Of a DNA stretch of 64,000 nt, positions 1-28,075 are shown one piece after another. The translations under genes and the position numbers were made by a program. The notes below the pieces were generated by a model. That model was not told the DNA's origin and made no database searches. It saw only the letters and a list, made by a program, of their open reading frames with translations. Where the stretch lies: assembly GCA_960531495.1 (NCBI GenBank), contig OY482861.1, forward strand, positions 3,895,001 through 3,959,000, written 5' to 3'. Position 1 is the stretch's first letter. Each line of letters opens with the position of its first letter. This stretch comes from Zeus faber. Taxonomy: Eukaryota; Chordata; Actinopteri; Zeiformes; Zeidae.

Positions 1-362
1 AAGAAATTAGTGACAATTTAACTTTATCTCTTCAGTGAACATGCTCTTATTCCCAAAGTGGTGTTAATCATTTCTACCGAGCGCTCTGAGTCAAACGTAA
101 AGCAATCCAGTTGTCTTTGCAACAGCAGCGCACACAATAATTCCACTTGGAAATGCTAGGGGGGAGGGTTGAAAAATTGTCTGTTGCTCCTTTTTAGTAC
201 AGTGGGCAGTTGCAGCCAAACAGTGTTTCTCAGTAGTAAAGCATTCAGTGAGGATGGGTTGTGAACAGTTCTAAATGATGGGAAACAGCACTTTAATAAG
301 GCCAGAGTTGAAATAAGCTTCTCCTGTGTTAAATGTTCTATATGCACTTCTTTGTCTTGTAG

Positions 363-13384
<13,022 letters not shown>

Positions 13385-14327
13385 TGCTCTAGCGATTTTC
13401 ACCCTCACAAGCCACTGCCGTCTGGAACTTGTGCAGAATCGAATCCAATGTCTCGGTAAGATCCAGTTGGAAAAGGAATATGCATGAAATACTAACCTTT
13501 TTTATTTTTATTTTTTTTCATTCAGACTTTGGAAAATGCACATTTTGAACATTAATAATGTTTTTATTTTATAAACTTTGCAAACAAGCTTTCGCTTAAA
13601 ATGTACTGCCTTGCATTTTTCAAGTTTAAGTAATTGTTCTGGTGCATCATTGGCTACGTTATATTTGCAGCTCTTGTACAAATTAATAAAATGTATTTCC
13701 TAAATTTCTGATAATGTATAATTGAGGTCGTATTTGTGCCATGCAGCTGCCATTGTGTCTTAACCACTTGAATCACCTGCCTACCAAGTCTCCCAAGGTT
13801 TCGCCAAGGATTATGGATACCTTTAAATCAGTTGACCAAACTATCAACTGTTATAGCACCCCCTGGATTGATTTTATCCTCCTTGTATCTGAATAGTAGC
13901 CTAGACAAGGATTTGTGTTTGTTTGTTTGTTTTGTAAAAATAGACATATCTTGAAGCAATTTCATACTCATCATCTTCACCAATCTTGCCCGCTACATGT
14001 CTTTGTTTTGGACGACTTTAATTCAGTTTTTAACTGTTTGGATTTTTTGTGCGGTAGAATGGACGTTTGTCCTTTTTTAACTGCATTAGAAAGATGGTAC
14101 CACATTATGTTCCTACAAACCGTTACAAGTAGGTAATTGTATTGTGGTTTTTGACAGATGAACTGGGCCAAAATGTTTTTGTTGGCTTATGTTTAAAGAC
14201 AATTTTCCTCATTTGAATCCTATGTATATTTTAATTTTAATACCACAATGAATACACAAAAGTATTTTAACTTTGTATCAAGTTAGAGTCATTGAAATGG
14301 AAATTGTGGAGGAATGCAATAAATAAA
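13385..14327 (+). other. sptlc1: SPTLC1 3' untranslated region with poly(A) signals
   Basis: This AT-rich sequence follows the SPTLC1 stop codon and has no coding potential. AATAAA hexamers lie at 13685-13690 and, as an overlapping pair, at 14318-14327. A repeat-rich region begins soon after the distal pair. Either signal could end the transcript; which is used cannot be told from sequence alone. Confidence 0.7.
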
Positions 14328-14429
14328 AGTTTGGTTTTTTCAAGTAGTCATCATGCCTTAGTCTTGTTATTGTTTATTTTGGTCAAACTGAGGCTCAGGA
14401 GAAAGTAATTTCTTTAGATGCTAAACTAA

Positions 14430-14900
<471 letters not shown>

Positions 14901-15643
14901 CATGCATGTTTTGTGTGTGCAGTGACAAATTAAGACCAGCTAAGCTTGTCCAGTTTTGTTTTGTTTCATTGGATAAGACTAGTGCATACACTGTTCACAA
15001 TTAGGCTAGTGGATGAGCCTCAAAAAGTGCTTTCATTTTTTAGATACCCAAGGTAGAACAAAACACAATGTTTTTTAGCATTCCTAACGTCTTCCATAAA
15101 TGAAATGGATTCTCCGATAATTTGATGCACATCATAATCAGAAAAGGTACAAAAAAAGCCAAGCTGGCTTGTATATAAACTGTAGATTTGTTTCAGAAGG
15201 TCATAGAGCTCTCACACTTGCCATACTTGTGGTCAGTATGGATCTCCACAGACATAGTAAAGAACATGTGAAAAGCTTGATGTATGTTGGATATATGGAT
15301 TCATGAACTGAAAAAATCGACATCTTAACATCTCTTTCATAATTTGTCATAGAAATACAAATGAGGGTTTATGGGAAAAGTGTGATTGTGCTGAAAATGG
15401 CAATACCTTCAGTTTGTGGCTGGGTAGAAAGAATATATAAACACATAATGAGATATAATGCCACCATGACCATGTCACCATGAAGAGGAAGCTGACTACT
15501 ATGTGCCTTTTATTTGCTATGGATCAAGAAAAATAGACCTGAAATGTATTTAGGAAAAGTTTAATTGCTGATGGAATATGCTTCTACATGCAACAGACAG
15601 ATTTTGAGGGGAAAAAATGTAACTTAAGTCTCCAATCCAAAAT

Positions 15644-16085
15644 GTGGCACGGTGGCGCAGTGCATTGCACTGCTGCCTCACAGCAAGAAGGTCCTGGGTT
15701 CGATTCCCGCCTGGGGCGCTGTTGGCACTGTGCTCCGGCGGGTTATCTTCCAAAACAGTAGCCTTTCTGTGTGGAGTTTGCATGTTCTCCCCGTGTTCAC
15801 ATGGGGTTTCCTCCACCTCACGTCAGTAAGGACCCCCACCAAAAACATGCACCCATCATCGTCTGACCAGCGATGGACACTTATCACCTGGTCCCCGGGC
15901 GCGTCCACGTACGCTGCCCACTGCTCCTGGCTGTGCCCCCGGAGGAAGGACAAGCCAGGATGGGTCAAAAGCAGAGGAGCCATTTCACCGGCCACCATCA
16001 AGCATGTGCATGTGTGTGTGTGTGCAAGCATGTGTTGTGGAGTGTCGTGTGATGATTAAAGACTGTTTCTTCTTTCTTCTTCTTT
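15644..16085 (+). repeat. tRNA-headed SINE, full-length copy
   Basis: The best copy of the family. The tRNA-like head (GGCACGGTGGCGCAGTGCAT) has a near-consensus B box (GGGTTCGATTCCCGC). The body carries TGTGGAGTTTGCATGTTCTC and CCAGCGATGGACACTTATCA. The tail is TG-rich, then TGATGATTAAAGACTG and a (TTC)n run. Other copies lie at 711-897, 14430-14900, 36963-37396 and 63322-63706. Confidence 0.88.
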
Positions 16086-16110
16086 CAATTTCCATAAAAT
16101 AATACATATA

Positions 16111-17763
<1,653 letters not shown>

Positions 17764-18419
17764 TAAATTATGATTAAAAAAAAAGTGTTGTGACTAAGAT
17801 AGATTTTTTGACTGATTGATTAACCTTTGATGAGAGAGCCATATTCCTGATGACTTAAGATGGGACATTTTTGACAAGTACTTGCAAAGATGCAACATGA
17901 ATCTGGAAGGAGTTTGAAACATCAGTGAGCACCTTTATGGAAATAACAATGGCAACTTTTTTTTGCTGTGAGGAGCTGTACACTCTTAGAGTTAAAGTTT
18001 CTAAGTTCAAACGACATGCACTATTGTCTTTAATGAATTGTTTCATTCAAATATGAGTTGCTTTTATTTTCCACAGTTATGTTTTTAATGGCATCCTTTG
18101 TTTTAAAATTCTCACTGCGTGGTCAGTGAGGTGAACCTATTTGCTACAGGAGAACAAACAGAGTATTAAAGATATTTATTTTGCAGAATGAAGAGAAAGA
18201 TAGATGGACTTCAGAACAGTGACGCCGGTCAGTCTGCCCTTGCTTCTATCGAAGAGGGTTTTATAGGGATGAGAGGTTGTCTGCCATTGGTTAGGTGTCA
18301 TTCACAGGATCATGCCCCCCAAACCACAATACTATGTCAAGCTCCCTGGGTTTATCCTTATCTCAATCAAGGTTGAGTAAAGATGGAATGTGGTCTGGTG
18401 GTGTGATGATACAGTATTA

Positions 18420-19933
18420 CACTACTCACAAAAAGTTAGGGATATTTGGCTTTCGGGTGAAATTGATGGAAAATGTAAAAAGTTTGCGTGACAGTGATAT
18501 ATCATGAAAGTAGGGCATTTAAGTAGAAGCATGCAATGGTGATTTCCTCATCTCAAACAATTTATTGAAAACAAAAGCCAACAACAGTGGTGGGTACACC
18601 ACAACAAAAAATGTCAATGTCTCAATAACTTGTCATGTGCCCTTGAGCATCAATTACAGCTGGACAACGACGTCTCATGCTGTTCACAAGTCGACTTATT
18701 GTCTGCTGAGGCATGGCACCCCACTCTTCTTGAAGGGTGGTCATTGAGGTTCTGGGGCACAGAGTTACAAGCCTCTACACGGCGACTCAGCTGATCCCAT
18801 AGATTTTCTATGGGATTCAGGTCTGGAGAAAGTGCAGGCCACTCCATTTGAGGTACCCCAGGCTCCAGCAGCCGTTCCCTAATGATGCGACCTTGATGAG
18901 CTGGAGCATTGTTGTCCATGAAGATGAAATTAGGCCTGTGTTGTTCATGCAGGGGCACAATGACTGGATTAATGATGTTATTCAGGTAGTATGGGCTTGT
19001 CACTACCATTCACAAAGTGTAGGGCAGTTCTGTATTGACTAGACACACCTGCCCACACTGTGACACCACCACCACCACCAAAGGCTCGTTTGGTACAAAA
19101 GTGGCTGATGCATAGCGCTCTCCTTCACGTCTCCAACATCATTGGCGGCCATCATTTCTGCTTAACGTGAATCGACTTTCATCAGAGAACAGCACTGAGG
19201 CCCACTGGTCCCTCGTCCAGCGTAAATGCTCCCTGGCCCATGCAAGACAATGATGCCTGTGCCTGGTGGTGTGGTCAGGTACCCTTGCAGGTCGTCTAGA
19301 ACGCAGACCACGCCAATGGTTTCGAATGGTCTGACGTGACACTTGGGTGCCTCTCACCTCCCTTAAATGTGCCTGGAGTTGAGTGGCATCATCATCCGGT
19401 TCCGCAGGTCACTGTTCACGATGAAGCGCTCATCAGTGTGGGATGTGGCCAAAGGACGTCCACTTCTATGCCTTTCTATGACTCTTCCAGTCTCTCTGTA
19501 TCTCTGTTGGAACCTGCTGATGGCACTCTGTGACACTCTAAGCTCAGTGGCCACTTCCCTCTGAGAACATCCTGTTTGAAGCCTCGCAATGGCGAGGTAC
19601 TGTTGATCAATTGTTAGGTGTCGTCTTGGTCTCATGATGTCAAAATGTGAACAGCATGATGAAGAGGACTGTTTAAATACCAGTTCTAATTGAACCAGGA
19701 AATGTATTGGTCGATTCATGGATCAAACACCTGTTGTGAGTTTTGCCGTTCAGCTCCTTGTGAGAGAACAGCAAGTTGTGCAAAAAGTGCTGAAACATTG
19801 AACAGTTGGACATGTGCATTCAAAAGTTTAGAGAAGGTCAAATTAAGTTCACCTGTAAAGGTTATAGTGCATTTTAGGTTCATCCTGAAATTTCACCCGA
19901 AAGCCGAATATCCCTAACTTTTTGTGAGTAGTG
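18420..19933 (-). mobile_element. Tc1-type transposon B (1514 bp)
   Basis: The ends are CACTACTCACAAAAAGTTAG and its complement, flanked by TA at 18418-18419 and 19934-19935. It interrupts the provirus C 3' LTR. The uninterrupted target (ACAGTATTATAGTTAAAGAA) is preserved at 35661-35680, which confirms both ends to the base. Confidence 0.96.
18690..19635 (-). pseudogene. Tc1 transposase remnant (element B)
   Basis: The start MRPRRHLTIDQQ is at 19635. An HTH region follows (GCSQREVATELRVSQSAISR), then VLFSDESRFTLSR (first catalytic Asp), FMDNNAPAHQGR (second Asp) and [12 protein letters not shown] (Glu). The DDE triad of the family is visible, but one frameshift near 19360 and at least one stop between 19139 and 19009 break it. 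It is closer to intact than element A. Confidence 0.88.
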
Positions 19934-20232
19934 TATAGTTAAAGAACAGTCTCTTCAATGTGAGCTCTAAATGAAGTCAATAAAATCCAATGTATTTTAA
20001 AAAGCTACATAAGATACTAATCGGCTATTGTCTTATATTACACATATGATGACACATCATACATACACATCATTCAAGACATTGGTGATCTGCATTTTCT
20101 CACACTCCCTCATTTGTTCCTAATGGAACAATACCTCAAGGAAAATTCAATAATGCTAAGATTTTCATATAATTGAGGCAAAGGGATCAGAAAATGAATA
20201 TAAATATTACATATAAATTGAATACAATACAA

Positions 20233-20800
20233 TTATACTGCAGAGATATCACAATAATTATCCCGTTGAAACATATCTAATAAAAACTCATAACCAAAAA
20301 TATAAAAGATAATAAAAAAAACGTGTTCCAGGGTCGGGTGATCAATCATGGCGATGAGAAAGATGATCACACAGACGTGACCAATCTTTTCCTGTTGGCA
20401 GGGCGTCATTCTTTTCAAGTAAAAGGTCTTGTACTGTCGTGGCAAATCTTCTTCGTGGAGACAGATGTTACCAGCACTTAACTCTGTTGAGATCGTGATC
20501 TCAGTTCACGTCAGATGATTCTCCCTCGTTGTCGTTTTTTCCAGTCCTCCCGGAAGGATGGGGGACTTTCTTGCAATGAGATGCATGTACCCACATTGGT
20601 CGTTCTGCCACCTTAACTGCTGTTGCACTGGTGGAGAGGATCTGGAACATTCCCAGGAATCTGGCAGAGTTCCAGCTTTTCCATCGAAAGTTGTGAATTG
20701 TCACCTGGTCGTTTAGTGGTCCTTAAGTGGGATGGGTAGGGTTGATTTGACCTGGGCACATAGAGTTAAACACTTGGGTGAGAGACACATATTATGATAA
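20233..20800 (-). pseudogene. Provirus C integrase C-terminus and env start
   Basis: The minus strand has an integrase tail (KSWNSARFLGMFQILS, then VKVAERPMWVHASHCKKV, 20501-20704) followed by an env-start segment (YLKRMTPCQQEKIGHVCVII, 20233-20445). Both match the same two segments of ERV2 (47330-47480 and 47577-47660) in the same order. Almost all of env is then missing before the LTR. Confidence 0.82.
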
Positions 20801-21879
20801 TTGTTTGGTCTAGTTCTGAGAATATAAAAATGGGGTGCGTGGAATAATTCTGTGATTCCCAGTTATGTTGAATCGCCGACTCCAGTCGGCGATTCACCAT
20901 AACTCATAACCTCTTCGGTTTCTCCAGTCTCAGAAACAGAATAATATTATAACAATGTCTAATATGTAGGGGATAATGTTTATAGAATATCGATTAGGCT
21001 ACAAAATAACCGACAGTGAATCATGCAGGGTTTTCAAATTTTCAGACAACGCATTTTTCAAATGTTGCCTGAACATAATGCCGTCTACACAATCCATTAA
21101 TTAAGTAAAATCTAAAAGTGATAAATACTAACTGGACAATCTGATCACTTATGGTTTACGTGATGTAATTAATGTGTGGCTTTTGTCGACAGAAGACAGA
21201 CCTCATTGCATTGGTCTCCCGGTCAGCACCTCATGAAGGTACAGTCAAGACACACCATGTAATTGTCCTTGCATTCCCATAATCACTAATGGCAGAAATG
21301 AAACTCAGTCGAGCTTACCTTCACTGGAATTCCATTAAGAAAAATATGCCAGTCATCATTAAACAATATTTTAACTGTGACAAAGCGTCAGCTTTATAAG
21401 TCTATCATGAGGTGTTTGAAAGGAGGACTTGGAATAGAATACAGAAACTAGTGGTAGAAATGTCTCTTCCTGTATTGTTCTGAGCACAATCGTAATGTTT
21501 ACTTTATCCTCTAACGGCAGGCCCTGAAAACGCCACTTGGGTGTCGTGTGGTGGCGAAGCTGCCACAGTACATTAATGTAAATAACAGAAATGTTTACAT
21601 TTGTGTAACAGTCACACAGTACCAGGCAGATCAGAATGGGAGGATTGTCATCAAAACATAAAAAGGATGTTCTGTATATCTCATTTATCAGCTACACCGC
21701 ACCCTATCACATTGGCCCATACATACAGTATTCATGCAATCAAAATAAATCAAGACAGTTTACAACAGATAGAAACACAAACCGGTTGTACAAAATAGAG
21801 AAACACTGTTTTATACAAAAAACAGATAACAGACAGACAGACAAAATTAAACCCTCCTAATAGTTGTACTCATGAGTTT
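20801..21879. other. Unassigned provirus C interior with a hairpin
   Basis: Between the two provirus remnants. I see no coding match. A near-perfect 20-bp inverted repeat with a 2-base loop lies at 20862-20903. Confidence 0.4.
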
Positions 21880-22400
21880 AAATCATCAATAGCAAGATCT
21901 TGGCGGGGTGAAGCCACAACGGCTATCGCTGCCAAGCAGTCAAGTCAATCTCCATGAGTTGGAGTAGGAGCGGTGCACAACCTCAAAGTGACATGAGCGA
22001 AGTAAAGGGTGCACATGTTTATGGAGAGGTATTGCCGGAGGGAAATGAGCCGATTTGCTCCGTAGCAAGATAAAGACAACAGCATGTAATTAACCCAATA
22101 ACCACAGCACCAAGTTTCTGAGCATAATATGCAACAAGACGTTATTAATCTCAATAAGATTGCTACAACACAGGTTACGTAAACCCAACTCCCTCATCCA
22201 CAGTTGCAGTAATCCAGCAAACCCAACATGGAGCAGTTGCAAAAGCTTGTTTGAAAGCAACAAAACATCTCCCATCGAAGGCATCAAACAAACCCTATCT
22301 GATAAGCCCTTTCCATGAGCAATTGCTAGTAATGGCTGGGCAAGCGTTGCTGCATTCCACGATCCAAAAACAACAATAACCACAACAGCCTAAAAAGGCC
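21880..22400 (-). pseudogene. Provirus C pol remnant (RT end / RNase H region)
   Basis: The minus strand carries LAQPLLAIAHGKGLSD, then blocks that match ERV2 45190-45840 at the nucleotide level and in order (for example ATTATGCTCAGAAACTTGGT and GCAGCGATAGCCGTTGTGGC). Indels and stops destroy the frame. Confidence 0.82.
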
Positions 22401-22538
22401 ATGCCATGCCGGTGCAACGCTGAGGAGAGAAGAAAAAATTATAAAATAAATGTCATGTCTCAAATAGTAAATGTTCTTTTGTTCCGGCTGGAGGTATAAT
22501 GAAAAAAAAAAAAAACTATGACCATGTTTTTCCAAGTA

Positions 22539-22848
22539 CAGGTACTCCTCACTGAACGGCCGAGTTCCATTCCTAGGACCAGGTCATTAAGTGAATTGAT
22601 CGATAAGTGGGGACCCATGTTATTTCACGGTAAGGGGCGTGGTGATTGCGAAAGCTAATGTAGTTAATACTGACAGACTGTGGGTACGAGACTGAGACTG
22701 AGAACGGCGATGTGCGATGAGATGCTTGACACTGAGACACCATGCACACAGCAGTATTTTACATAGCGTACTATACAGACTGGTCAGAGAGCTGGTCGTA
22801 AGTCCGAGCGGTCGTTTAACAGGTAGGTCGTTGAGTGAAGAGTACCTG
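22539..22848. mobile_element. MITE-like element, copy 2, with TA duplication
   Basis: 310 bp, bounded by CAGGTACTCC and its complement and flanked by TA (22537-22538, 22849-22850). The left 110 bp matches the reversed right end of copy 1 at 4625-4947 (shared TTTCACGGTAAGGGG). It lies inside provirus C. Confidence 0.75.
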
Positions 22849-23179
22849 TATTTTATGAAGTTCTTTGTATCCACAAAAGAGCAGATCAATAAACCAACAT
22901 TCAAATTAATGTGCTGCCATCAATAAACTCAAAATCAGCCAAAAATAAATATCCATAATTTGGCAGAAAAAACACTACTAAACACACTGGAAGCTCCACA
23001 GAACTTCAACAAGTTAAGAAACTAGAGAGGGGAAGGAAAAATGATTCACATACCAAAACATTTTAAAATGTAGTGTTTAACACAATATTCCTAATTTATT
23101 TATATTATTTTTACTTATACACTTAAAGGTACAATTAATAACTGCAAACAATAGGTCTGAGATCTGAGCAATCATCAAG

Positions 23180-25300
23180 CTAACAGAAGCCCGACTGGCT
23201 TCAGGTGAAAGGACGGGAGTTTGCTGTGATCTCGCGAGAAATGGAAGTTAGTACAGATCGAACATGGCAGTGCCCTGCTTCACGGACTTCAACATAGACA
23301 ATCTGCTCCAACTCAGACAAATAACAAAGCAAATTGCAAAATATATATATACTGCGCAAAACCAAAATGAAGGACTTCAAGGATTATATTGATTATTATT
23401 ATAACGAGTATGTGATGGAAGAGGACTAGGACCGGAACAATCCAGCGAAAGAGAAAAAGGCAGGCTAAACAGCAACAGACAGAAACTATCTAATCCCCAG
23501 TGCTGTAGAGGTTAGTGTCTTGGATGATATTACCAAGAAGCTGGACATGCTTGGTCCGCTTCTCTGAGACATCGCCGAGATCAAAGCCAGCCTTGATTTC
23601 CTGCACCGCATGGTCGGTGAGATGCAAAAGGACAACGTGGATCTAAAACCTCCATGAAGCGTCTCACAATGGAGGTGGAGGTTTAAAAAAAAAAATAAAA
23701 ATAGAAAATAAAATAATGAAAGAGACTATCCTGGATACAATCCAGAAGTATGTAGGACAACCCATCTTTTCTGGGATCCCAGAGAACAACACCGAGACCC
23801 CAGAAAACATGGTGAAAGACCTCCTCCATACCGCCCTGAAACTCCCCACGGACACCGTGAAGCAGATCACCTTCCACCGGGTTCACCCACTGGGACACTG
23901 CGTAGAACTGCGAGAACTGAAAAGAACCACTCTGGGTATGAATGATAAAGTCCCCTGGGAGATCAACGACTGACGGAAGGTGTTGTACCCCATCCTGAAG
24001 GAGAACCGCCAGAAGGTTAAATGAGTATCGCTGGTTGTTGATATACTATATATCGATGGTCTGTTATTCTGAGACTCCTCCACCACACCCTGGTTATTCT
24101 GATAATTATGTTTGTATTTTGGTAATTCTAGTAATTATAGACTGCGAGATGAAGAAATTAGCATCCTATCTATGTCAGGATTTAAAATATTGCTCACCCT
24201 CATTATCTCACCTTCCTAATTCCTCCCTCCCTACTTCTCCCATCACGCTCACTCTATTCAGACTCTCACTATATGTATGTCTAACTCTGCAATGTTCTAT
24301 GTTTATCTTTGTCTATTTGTCATTTGTTTGTGTAGGTATGTATCCCTACAATCTTCCTGCAATACTAGGACAGTAAAATGGAATGTAAAGGAGGAAAACG
24401 CTCATCTATGGGAAAACATGGGCACGATAGTATTGCTATTACCTTGGATGCGCTGTGTCATTACACCCTAACTAACCTCAATGACACCCATTAAGTTTGT
24501 TGGTTGGAATGTGAGAGGCTTGGGCTTACCAGCTAAACATGGCAAAATCCTAAGTCACCTCACCAGGATGAACCCCAGCTTCTTTCTACTGTAAGAAACT
24601 CACCTCACTGCATCCGAGCACCTCAAACTCAAAGCTAAATGGGTTATTCAGATCAGTTTTCTGCATCATACAACAAAAGAAAAAGAGGGGTTTCTATAGT
24701 GATCAATACAAGTATCCCATATCAGAATAAAACCACAATATCAGACACAGAAGGGCGTTACTTAATGATTGACAGAATTGTAGGTAACATCGAATAACCA
24801 TACCTAATATTTATGGTCCCAATGAGGACAACCCAAATTTCTTTCACAATATATTTTCAAAACTTTCAGGATTCTCTGACTCAATTAATATATTAGGAGG
24901 AGACTTCAACACAGTACTGGATTGAAATTTAGACTGTTCACAAACTAGAAATAATCACAAATCTTGGCGTTCATCGGACACTATAAAACAATATATGAGT
25001 GATCTGGATCTTGGCGATTGTTGGCAATCAAATAATCCACATAATAGAGAATACACATATTACTCACCACCCCAGCAAAGCTTCTCTAGAATCAACTTTT
25101 TCCTTTACAAGTAACTGTAATGTCCAAAATCACTTATCCTGAAATCCACCCAATTGTAATCTCCGATCATGAGCTCATTAGTTTCAACCTCATAAATTAA
25201 ATCAACTGGAACCCTCCCAGCAGTTGGTGGTTTAACGCCTCACCTTTGACATAAACTATTGAACCATTTTTTTTCCAGAGAATGGACTTTCTTCATTGAA
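23180..25300 (+). mobile_element. L1-like LINE remnant (ORF1 and endonuclease start)
   Basis: The ORF1-like part (about 23270-24020) includes SGIPENNTETPENMVKDLLH and KQITFHRVHPLG, resembling the RNA-binding domain of L1-type ORF1. The ORF2 start near 24490 reads FVGWNVRGLGLPAKHGKILS, then SFFLL and an ETHLTASEHL block, the N-terminal APE endonuclease signature. Many stops follow. It is probably an insertion into provirus C and is old and inactive. Confidence 0.72.
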
Positions 25301-26937
25301 CTTAATGACTCTCCAGAAATATCACCATCCTTACTCTGGGAAATGGCTAAAGCAGTTCTAAGAGGTAATATTATTTCATTCTCCACTCACATGTAAAAGA
25401 TAGACATAGACGTGTTGGTTAATATCCATCAATACACAATTACAACATTAATCGATTCATAAGATATTTCCAAGTTAAAACTTTAAATTTGGCATGCCTA
25501 AATTAAAAGCCATTGAAACGGCCAACGTATTTCACGTTTATTTTAGTGTTTCAATTTTCAGTAAGCGAACATACTGATTCCATTACCTCTCTAGTGCACA
25601 AAACAAAACAATTATCCCTCTTTGTTAACCTCCGTTCTAAGTTTTATACTGTATATCAACAGCTACTTGATTCAATGTGAAGTCGAGATCACTTCTAGAG
25701 TGATCTTACCGAAAACGCAACCGGTAAGGATTTTAACACACAAACATTACTGTATATCACACCAAAACTAACAATTTACTCATATGATATCACTATTTAA
25801 TGTATAGTGTCTAATCTAGACGGTTTACTTATTTATTGTATCCTTTAATTTAGAATTAGCAGTTTACTAACGCTTCATGCTGTTGTGCCAACCGTTGCTG
25901 CTGTAACACTACAAACTACCCCACTGTGGGATAGATAAAAGATTTTCTTATCTCAACCAGCAGATCACTTTGACACAAGAACACAAAACAAAGAACTCAG
26001 AAAAGAGAAAATAAATAACTCAAACTTTATAAACCAAAAACAAATGTTTTTTGTCATACATTATATCTGCTCTGCGTGACGTCACAAAAATATATTTGTA
26101 AGCAATTTTCCCAATTTATATTAAACAATTAAATTTTATCAATCTGGAATGCTTTGCGATACAATCTATGAACAGAGCACAAACTACAGTTCTGAAAACA
26201 AAAACTCATCATACTCCTCACCTTTATCAATGTAGCATTAATAAACCAACAGACACTTTTTGCAGCAACTTTAAACCTGCTACAACACCACACCACTATG
26301 ATCGATATCACAATCATATCTCGAAACACAATCCAACAGTCCAAACTGTTCAATATCTATTCATACTACCTTAGCATAGACTACTGTTGATAACTGGCAC
26401 TTAAATTCAATTCGATTTTCATTTAGTCAGCCAATCACTCAGTTCTGCAGCTTCCTCTGCTGAACCAATATCTTACTAAAATGACATTTACAACTCTCTT
26501 TGTTCCAAGTTCTATCCTAAACATAGAATCCCAAATGTATCATGTGCTAACTTTTCCACTTTCATTGTCTTTCACATCAACTTCTGTAATCCTTTCAGTC
26601 TATCAACTTGCTCTCTCTCACCTTGCTATAGTTTTTTTCAAATTAATTAAAAGCCTTGCAGCATCGATTCCAGCAATCCCACCAGATATTTTGGATAATA
26701 ATGCTATTGTCTCGCCAGGCACTCGTGTGTGAAGCTAGTTTGGCATGTTTGACAGATTTTTTCAAGCAGGTAGCCCAAGACACTGATAAAATCGCTCCAA
26801 ACTCATCTGATCCATATGCGTTCCAGTGTGATCTATTGGCCAGGCAGTCACATGCCCCAGACACCCATAAAATCACCCAGGAATCATGTGAAATATATCA
26901 CTCCAAATAGAGTAAGCACAAAAGGGCCTTTGAACAC

Positions 26938-26940
<3 letters not shown>
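25300..26940. other. AT-rich stretch, nothing recognised
   Basis: Lies between the L1-like remnant and the microsatellite beside ERV1. I find no convincing gene or repeat. It may include decayed provirus C interior. Confidence 0.4.
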
Positions 26941-26979
<39 letters not shown>

Positions 26980-27007
26980 CACACAGTGTATGTATGTATG
27001 TATGTAT
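26941..27007. repeat. TA/CA/TATG compound microsatellite, left of ERV1
   Basis: Runs of TA, then CA, then TATG units end exactly at the ERV1 left LTR. The array continues as TATG, TG and TA units at 34931-35045 on the other side, so ERV1 inserted into a simple repeat. Confidence 0.9.
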
Positions 27008-27343
27008 TGTTGGATGTAGTATGGCGCTTAAAATGGCGCCTGATAGAAATGATAGGGCGCTTTGCCTAAAATGGCACCTCTGGTTGGAAATGTCCCTTTG
27101 TGACCAGTCGCTTTGTGACCCATATGGCCTTTTGTGACGACTTGCTTAGATTAGACTATATAAGGGTTGCAGTCTTTGACATCAGGGTCTTTTGGCTCGT
27201 CTCTTCGTCTTTGACGTTGCTAATTGACCCTGCTGAAGTAGCACCAATAAAGGATCCATTTTGCATCGCACCCGTCTCCATTTTATTGAGGAAGCTCCAC
27301 GCATCAACCAACCTGGTAGGGATCCGTTTTCCAGATCGCAACA
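27008..27343 (+). repeat. ERV1 5' LTR (336 bp)
   Basis: TGTTGG...CAACA. The TATA box (TATATAA) is at 27157-27163 and AATAAA at 27246-27251. It aligns with the 3' LTR without a single indel. The first 180 bp differ from it by 27 A(left)/G(right) positions. Confidence 0.95.
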
Positions 27344-27347
27344 GTTT

Positions 27348-27365
27348 TGGAGGCTCGTCCGGGAT
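27348..27365 (+). promoter_or_regulatory. ERV1 primer binding site, tRNA-Pro type
   Basis: TGGAGGCTCGTCCGGGAT, four bases after the LTR. It matches the complement of the vertebrate tRNA-Pro 3' end, the primer used by murine leukaemia-type viruses, with one mismatch (A at the fourth base). The tRNA sequence is from memory. Confidence 0.88.
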
Positions 27366-28075
27366 GTGTCGGAGATTCTAAAGATTGACGGACAGAAAGC
27401 CGCCCCGGACTCTGCCTACTGATGACTCTGGTACCACATCTAAAGGTAAGCACGGGCCTGTTACATCGAATCTGTGCAAAGTGAACATATCCAAATTTTG
27501 AGTCGGAAGCAGATAAAGGGTCCGGGAGAAAAAGTAAGAAAAGATTGAGATGGATGTGATGTAAATGTATGTTTCTATCCAATATTGTGAGCTGGTGGTG
27601 AAATAGACGGACATGTATTAAAACTATTTGTGGTACTGGGATAGAACCCCTAGTAGTCGGCCGCAGGTTTCCTCAAGAATCTGTAGAAGCTTGCCGGTTA
27701 GGTCCCCGAATAGGGAGTGCGAACATACATTGTCTGTTGATCACGTGTATAAATTTTAAAACTTGTGGCCTCTCTGGTAGTAAGCGTATGTATGAGCCTG
27801 TTTACGGACGTTTATAAAGTTGAGTGATAAAAAAATCGATGAGCCTTTTACAGGACGTTTATAAATTTGATTGATAAAATCTATACGCTTTTTACAGGAC
27901 GTTTTTAAGGAACGTTTGTATGAATTTTCTGAAACAAGGAACTCTGCCTTTTTCTCCGTGTAGCGGAGGAGTCGGGGTCTCTCGTTTGCGCGTGCCCATG
28001 GGCGTTGCACGGACGTGTGGTTGAACTGGTCCGCGTTGTGGAGAATTTGGGGTCTCTCTAAAACCCCCGGCCGGG

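Larger units (their letters stand above)
18099..20104 (-). repeat. Provirus C 3' LTR, split by Tc1 element B
   Basis: Matches the 5' LTR at 35296-35826 across its length (shared blocks ATAGGGATGAGAGGTTGTCT, CACAGGATCATGCCCCCC and GAACAGTCTCTTCAATGTGA). It runs TG...CA on the minus strand. Without the Tc1 it is about 490 bp, and it lacks about 90 bp that the 5' LTR keeps, removed near a CCCCCCAA repeat. Confidence 0.85.
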
